A stretch of 64,000 nt of DNA. Source: Acidimicrobiales bacterium (GTDB lineage Bacteria; Actinomycetota; Acidimicrobiia; Acidimicrobiales; Poriferisodalaceae). Where the stretch lies: contig JASLTG010000001.1 of NCBI GenBank assembly GCA_030743005.1, positions 1-64,000 of the forward strand, written 5' to 3'. Each line of letters begins with the position of its first letter. The first letter of the stretch is position 1. Below are positions 60,015 to 64,000 of this stretch, piece by piece. The position numbers and the translations under genes were made by a program. Below the pieces are notes generated by a model. It was not told where the DNA came from. It was given only the letters and a program-made list of their open reading frames with translations, and did no database searches.

Positions 60015-60631
60015 CTTCAGAAAACGTAATCACAGACATAGCTCAGCTTGACTCGCTCTATGGTGCAGCTACACCGCGGTCGATCAGCAAGGAAATAACG
60101 CATCTCAACCCGGAATATCGGGCCTTCATTGAGGCGGCACCGTTTATGGCGGTGGCGACTGTTGGATCCGATGGCCTTGATTGTTCGCCACGGGGTGAGA
60201 ATGGCAGTGTCGTTCGCGTTGTTGATGGAAACACCATTCACTTCGCGGACAGAAGAGGAAATAACCGGTTGGACACGTTGCGGAACATCCTTAGCGATAA
60301 CCGAATAGCTCTTTTGTTTCTAGTCCCCGGAATAGGGGAAACAATGCGTATCAATGGTCGAGCTTCTATTTCGGTTTCATCAGACTTGCTTGAGACTTTC
60401 ACCATTGACGGAAAATCGCCCAAAACGGTGGTTGAAGTAAAAGTTGATCGAGCGTATTTCCAATGTTCGAAAGCCTTAGTCCGTTCTGGTCTATGGGACG
60501 CCGATAACCAGATACGTCCAGGTGACGTGCCATCTGCAGGTCAAATGTTAGAGGCGACAGCTACCGATGATTTCGACGCTCTGGAATATGACAGAACCTC
60601 CGAACAACGCAACCTTGACCAACTGTGGTGA
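60011..60631 (+). CDS. Pyridoxamine 5'-phosphate oxidase-family FMN-binding protein (MSMEG_1061-like)
   Basis: The 206-residue protein has the split-barrel fold with EAAPFMAVATVGSDGLDCSPRGENG, ADRRGNNRLDTLRNILSDNRIALLFLVPGIGETMRINGRA (motif in about residues 75-115), characteristic of PPOX proteins of the TIGR04025 kind. These flavin- or F420-binding proteins are usually of unknown substrate. The TTG at 60011 overlaps the stop of the hydrolase gene by TTGA. No true PdxH signature is obvious, so pyridoxal synthesis is unlikely. Confidence 0.78.
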   Translation: MTSENVITDIAQLDSLYGAATPRSISKEITHLNPEYRAFIEAAPFMAVATVGSDGLDCSPRGENGSVVRVVDGNTIHFADRRGNNRLDTLRNILSDNRIALLFLVPGIGETMRINGRASISVSSDLLETFTIDGKSPKTVVEVKVDRAYFQCSKALVRSGLWDADNQIRPGDVPSAGQMLEATATDDFDALEYDRTSEQRNLDQLW

Positions 60632-60701
60632 GAGTGCCGGTTATCTGGGACATGCTGTAGCCAAGCACTAGGTTGTTTGTGAAATACGTAGGGAGATTGG
60701 T

Positions 60702-61847
60702 ATGGGTCCGCTTCAAGGAATCCGCGTAATAGAACTTCAAGGCATTGGTCCGGGACCGTTTTGCGGGATGATGCTCAGCGACATGGGCGCCGAGGTGATC
60801 AGAATCGACCGTGCGGGGAACGTCTCAGGTATCGATTCGGATAATCCGCCGATTGACGTCCTCGCACGAGGGCGGTCGTCAATTGGGGTTGATCTTAAGA
60901 ATCCTGAGGGAGTAGAGGTTGTTTTACGGCTTATCGAGACCGCCGATGCCCTTATCGAGGGTTTCCGGCCAGGGGTCATGGAACGTCTTGGGCTCGGCCC
61001 CGAAGAGTGTCTCGCCCGTAATCCCAGACTTGTCTTTGGACGCATGACAGGGTGGGGCCAAGAAGGCCCCTATGCGATGGCTGCCGGACATGACATCAAC
61101 TACATAGCGCTGGCAGGGGCCCTCGAGCCGATCGGTCGCCAAGGAGAAGCACCGGTGCCGCCACTCAACCTCGTCGGTGACTTTGGAGGAGGAGGCATGC
61201 TGCTGGCATTTGGGGTGGTATGTGCAGTAGTGGAGGCCCAGCGATCAGGACAAGGCCAGGTGGTTGATGCTGCCATGATCGACGGAGCAGCCAGCCTTAT
61301 GGCCATGTTCCATTCAATGAGAGCTCTAGGTATCTGGAACGATGAACGCGGAACGAATCTGCTTGATACCGGTAGCCACTTCTACGATGTATATGAATGT
61401 GCCGATGGTCGATACATATCGATTGGCTCCATTGAGCCTCAGTTCTATTCTGAGCTATTACGTCTAACAGGACTCGACCAGGAGGAAGACTTTGCCTCGC
61501 AAATGGTGAGAACCTCATGGCCCGACTTGAAGGAACGTATAACCGCAGTGTTCATGACGAAGACGAGAGACGAATGGTGCGAAATAATGGACGCCACAGA
61601 TGTCTGTTTCGCCCCCGTATTGACATTGGCTGAAGCGCCAGACCATCCACATAACCGACACCGGGAGGTATTCACAGAGGTGGCGGGCGTCACTCAGCCA
61701 AATCCCTCTCCCCGGTTCAGCAGGACACAGGAGACGATTCAAGGACCACCGGCTCATCCAGGACAACATACTGATGAAGTCCTACGATCAGCAGGTTACG
61801 ATCCTGACGACATTGTCAAACTACGTGATGTAGGAGCGGTCGCCTGA
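60702..61847 (+). CDS. Alpha-methylacyl-CoA racemase-like CaiB/BaiF protein
   Basis: The 381-residue protein matches AMACR/MCR: GIGPGPFCGMMLSDMGAEVIRIDR, ADALIEGFRPGVMERLGLGPEECLARNPRLVFGRMTGWGQ, H130-DINYIALAGAL and G159-D160-FGGGG. The His and Asp correspond to the catalytic pair (H126 and D156 in the mycobacterial enzyme). It interconverts 2R/2S-methylacyl-CoA in branched-chain or sterol side-chain degradation. AGGGAG precedes ATG 60702. It is followed directly by the DUF4145-like gene, overlapping by CTGA. Confidence 0.9.
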   Translation: MGPLQGIRVIELQGIGPGPFCGMMLSDMGAEVIRIDRAGNVSGIDSDNPPIDVLARGRSSIGVDLKNPEGVEVVLRLIETADALIEGFRPGVMERLGLGPEECLARNPRLVFGRMTGWGQEGPYAMAAGHDINYIALAGALEPIGRQGEAPVPPLNLVGDFGGGGMLLAFGVVCAVVEAQRSGQGQVVDAAMIDGAASLMAMFHSMRALGIWNDERGTNLLDTGSHFYDVYECADGRYISIGSIEPQFYSELLRLTGLDQEEDFASQMVRTSWPDLKERITAVFMTKTRDEWCEIMDATDVCFAPVLTLAEAPDHPHNRHREVFTEVAGVTQPNPSPRFSRTQETIQGPPAHPGQHTDEVLRSAGYDPDDIVKLRDVGAVA

Positions 61848-62206
61848 CATCAGAACGTGAACTCGAACCTGGGGCAGCGCCATCGGGTCTGCCTAGCAAC
61901 CTTGTTCCTCTCTATGCCGAAGCGCAAGCGATAATTGAACTATCACCCGCTTCTGCGTGTGCAATTCTTCGCATAATCATCCGTTCGCTTATCCAAGAAC
62001 GCGGACTTCGAGGTCGCCATATAGGCCGAGACGTTGCGACTTTGGTCGATCAAGGCGCGCCTGTGGGGCTCCTCAGAGCTCTCGATGTCGTTTCCATGAC
62101 GGATGATTCGGCTAAAAATCCGGCTGAGTTGAAGCTCATTGATGGCCATAGCGACGCGCAGAACTTGACGATGTTTCTGCACCTACTCGCGGACCAAACG
62201 AATTGA
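61844..62206 (+). CDS. DUF4145-like protein without a canonical start codon
   Basis: An open frame after the racemase gene encodes about 119 residues ending at TGA 62204-62206. It reads YAEAQAIIELSPASACAILR, then RGRHIGRDVATLVDQGAPVG, then LRALDVVSMTDDSAKNPAEL, and has the helical pattern of DUF4145 proteins (ASAA...LR, GxxIxxLVxxG, LDxVRxxxxxAxHPxEL). The conserved AVHPGEL-like segment is here SAKNPAEL. No ATG, GTG or TTG lies in the frame before the conserved part begins. The CTG at 61844 overlaps the racemase stop as CTGA. It is probably a real, coupled gene; its start codon is unusual or the frame is decayed. Confidence 0.6.
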   Translation: MTSERELEPGAAPSGLPSNLVPLYAEAQAIIELSPASACAILRIIIRSLIQERGLRGRHIGRDVATLVDQGAPVGLLRALDVVSMTDDSAKNPAELKLIDGHSDAQNLTMFLHLLADQTN

Positions 62207-62213
62207 GACGTTG

Positions 62214-62570
62214 ATGCTCGGCAAGCTTCACCTGCTTGCATGCTGGGTGCTCGTGATAGGGAATGGAGCAACTGGTACGTGGTCGTTGGCGGCAATCCGG
62301 TTTCCGAAACTCAAAAGTAAGTTGCTGTGGCGACTGACAGCCGTTGTCCAAATCTGGGTTTTTGTTCAAGTAACCCTCGCAGCTAGCTACCTCAATGCTG
62401 GCGAAGGAAACGCTGAGTCATTCCATGTGTTCTACGGAGTTCTCTCTGCAGTCACCGTGGCAGTTCTTTACAGCTACAGAAGCCAGATGAGCCGACATTT
62501 GCATGCCCTATACGGCTGGGGAGGGCTATTCATAATGGGCCTGGGTATTCGAGCCTTGCTGCTGTTATAA
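62214..62570 (+). CDS. Small integral membrane protein of unknown function
   Basis: The 118-residue protein has four hydrophobic helices (about 4-25, 38-58, 68-87 and 97-117) with little between. The start ATG 62214 lies eight bases after the stop of the DUF4145-like gene; a TTG immediately before it is in frame. I do not recognise the family, though HVFYGVLSAVTVAVLYSY is reminiscent of small actinobacterial membrane proteins. It is the last gene of a three-gene unit with the racemase. Confidence 0.6.
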   Translation: MLGKLHLLACWVLVIGNGATGTWSLAAIRFPKLKSKLLWRLTAVVQIWVFVQVTLAASYLNAGEGNAESFHVFYGVLSAVTVAVLYSYRSQMSRHLHALYGWGGLFIMGLGIRALLLL

Positions 62571-62599
62571 GAAAGCTCTCGTTAACTCACCATGCAGTG

Positions 62600-64000
62600 T
62601 CAGCTAGCCAGACGCTCAGCTAATCGTTGGAGTTGAACTCTCATCTCGCTGGGAAGTCTGTCACCGATCGCTTCGTAGTGTTCTTCGATGAGTGACAATT
62701 CGTTTCGCCACTCATCTTGGTCGACGGCCAGCAAAGTTTCGAGCGCTTCGGACCCGAGCCCTAAGCCCGAGACATCTAGATCTTCGGTTCTAGGCACCAT
62801 TCCGATTGGAGTCTCAATTGCATCGGCTGACCCTGCGATCCGTTCCAACACCCACTTCAGAACCCTTGCGTTCTCGCCAAAACCAGGCCAAATGAATCGA
62901 CCTTCTTCGTCTTTCCGGAACCAGTTCACGTAAAAAAGCTTTGGAAGATTGGCGCCTGGCTGATTTCCGATGTCTAGCCAGTGTTGGAAGTAATCACCAA
63001 AGTTGTAGCCGCAGAATGGAAGCATCGCGAATGGGTCTCGACGAACTTGACCGACGGTTCCTGCAGCAGCAGCGGTCTTCTCAGAAGACATGACTGATCC
63101 GAGAAATACTCCGTGTTCCCAACTAAGTGCCTCTGACACTAAGGGAACTGTGGTTGCTCGTCTGCCGCCGAAAAGTATTGCTGAAATTGGTACCCCTGCT
63201 GGGTCTTCCCAGGAAGGTGCGATTGAAGGGCATTGAGATGCCGGCACTGTAAAACGGGCATTGGGGTGAGCAGCGGGATGTTCAGATTCTGGTGTCCAAG
63301 TTTGACCCTTCCAGTCAACCAAACGGGCCGGAGCTTCGTCACTGAGGCCTTCCCACCAGATATCACCATCATCGGTTTCCGCGACATTGGTAAACACACA
63401 GTTACCGGACAGGGTCGCCAAAGCATTGGGGTTGGTCTCCTCACCGGTCCCTGGCGCCACTCCGAAGAAACCAGCTTCGGGGTTGATGGCGTACAGCTGG
63501 CCATCTGACCCAAATTTCATCCAGGCGATGTCATCTCCAATTGTTTCGACTTTCCATCCTGGAAGTGACGGAATCATCATTGCCATGTTGGTCTTGCCAC
63601 AAGCTGAAGGAAAAGCTGCCGCGACATATTTGGTTTCGCCGCCGGGTGGAGTGACTCCGACAATCAACATGTGCTCGGCAAGCCAGCCCTCGTCCCGCGC
63701 CATCGTTGACGCTATGCGAAGAGCAAAGCACTTCTTGCCTAGAAGGGCGTTCCCTCCGTAGCCCGAACCGTAGGACCAAATTTCTCTCGTGGAAGGGAAA
63801 TGCACGATGTATTTATTTTCTGCATCGCAGGGCCATGGCACGTCCTGTTCGCCTGCAAGCAAAGGAGCGCCAAGAGAGTGGATGCAAGGCACCCAAGCGT
63901 CGTCGCCCAAAGCGTCCAATGCGCCCTGTCCCATGCGCGTCATAATCCGCATTGAAGCTGCGACATAGGGCGAATCAGTGAGTTGAACACCGATGTGTGC
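62600..64000 (-). CDS. pckG: Phosphoenolpyruvate carboxykinase (GTP), N-terminus beyond the window
   Basis: The C-terminal 466 residues of the GTP-dependent enzyme are visible, from [20 protein letters not shown] at the edge to the stop at 62600. Diagnostic segments are the kinase loop [54 protein letters not shown] and [14 protein letters not shown]. It decarboxylates and phosphorylates oxaloacetate to PEP with GTP, the entry to gluconeogenesis. The in-frame ATG at 63952 is not the true start because the frame stays open and conserved to the edge. About 140 N-terminal residues are missing. Confidence 0.95.
   Translation of the reverse strand, partial: AHIGVQLTDSPYVAASMRIMTRMGQGALDALGDDAWVPCIHSLGAPLLAGEQDVPWPCDAENKYIVHFPSTREIWSYGSGYGGNALLGKKCFALRIASTMARDEGWLAEHMLIVGVTPPGGETKYVAAAFPSACGKTNMAMMIPSLPGWKVETIGDDIAWMKFGSDGQLYAINPEAGFFGVAPGTGEETNPNALATLSGNCVFTNVAETDDGDIWWEGLSDEAPARLVDWKGQTWTPESEHPAAHPNARFTVPASQCPSIAPSWEDPAGVPISAILFGGRRATTVPLVSEALSWEHGVFLGSVMSSEKTAAAAGTVGQVRRDPFAMLPFCGYNFGDYFQHWLDIGNQPGANLPKLFYVNWFRKDEEGRFIWPGFGENARVLKWVLERIAGSADAIETPIGMVPRTEDLDVSGLGLGSEALETLLAVDQDEWRNELSLIEEHYEAIGDRLPSEMRVQLQRLAERLAS

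Noticed and set aside
63952..64000. ATG 63952 as the true start of PEP carboxykinase
   Set aside because: The frame remains open and conserved up to the window edge, so the gene continues beyond it.

Overview
The window looks like a chromosomal segment of an actinobacterium, most likely a marine or freshwater member of class Acidimicrobiia. This is an inference from gene content. Actinobacterial markers include a mycothiol S-conjugate amidase (4625), a mycothiol-dependent maleylpyruvate-isomerase-family enzyme (17383-18171), NucS (39270-39944), a UvrD2-type helicase with HRDC domain (56410-58359), actinobacterial-type DapD, DUF3817, a GTP-dependent PEP carboxykinase and several F420/luciferase-like oxidoreductases. 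Base composition looks close to even, modest for the phylum. Genes are densely packed on both strands with ATGA/TGATG overlaps. I saw no rRNA, tRNA, CRISPR array, insertion sequence or phage gene.

Layout. 1-5.9 kb: an edge-truncated gene, a double-hotdog thioesterase, a thioredoxin-like lipoprotein, an MgtE/SLC41 transporter with a PhoU/TrkA_C partner, the mycothiol amidase and an SCP-2-like protein. 5.9-23.6 kb: mainly acyl-CoA and redox metabolism (FadA5-like thiolase, three luciferase-like monooxygenases, enoyl-CoA hydratase, CoA-transferase, acyl-CoA dehydrogenase, amidohydrolase, nitronate monooxygenase, SDR, a split MaoC pair), with DapD, MsrA, a GST-like protein and a HAD phosphatase. 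23.6-28.8 kb: PAP2 phosphatase, two LysM lipoproteins read with methionine aminopeptidase, a class-C beta-lactamase-like hydrolase and a second CoA-transferase. 28.9-31.2 kb: a MoxR ATPase/VWA pair. 31.2-43.4 kb: HAD, enoyl-CoA hydratase, HIT, CoaA, geranylgeranyl-reductase-like, VanW, an SDR plus hydratase-2 pair resembling a split multifunctional enzyme type 2, NucS, MBL hydrolase, YaaA and an acetyl-CoA hydrolase/transferase. 43.4-46.9 kb: a PEP-utilising-domain protein behind a strongly structured leader, a third enoyl-CoA hydratase and CysQ. 47.1-52.7 kb: a complete aapJQMP-type amino-acid ABC operon. 52.7-64 kb: a small Cys/His protein, a CGCGCG repeat cluster, EttA, HAD, XthA, UvrD2, a BtuF-like protein, alpha/beta hydrolase, PNPOx-like protein, alpha-methylacyl-CoA racemase, a concealed DUF4145-like gene, a membrane protein and an edge-truncated PEP carboxykinase.

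How it fits together. The thiolase, SCP-2, MaoC, SDR, racemase and CoA-transferase genes suggest catabolism of branched or sterol-like acyl chains, imported amino acids could feed the same central pools, and PEP carboxykinase links to gluconeogenesis. No gene cluster here is a defence or mobile system. The least explained items are (i) a nested hairpin leader before the gene at 43568, (ii) four near-identical CGCGCG-RAY-CGCGCG elements at 53041-53167, (iii) a conserved-looking gene at 61844-62206 with no canonical start codon, and (iv) a recurrent TANNNT box 6-8 nt before start codons, indicating widespread leaderless transcription. The only stretch over 300 bases without a long gene is 7062-7466; it holds one probable 55-residue gene (7165-7332) and otherwise nothing I recognise.
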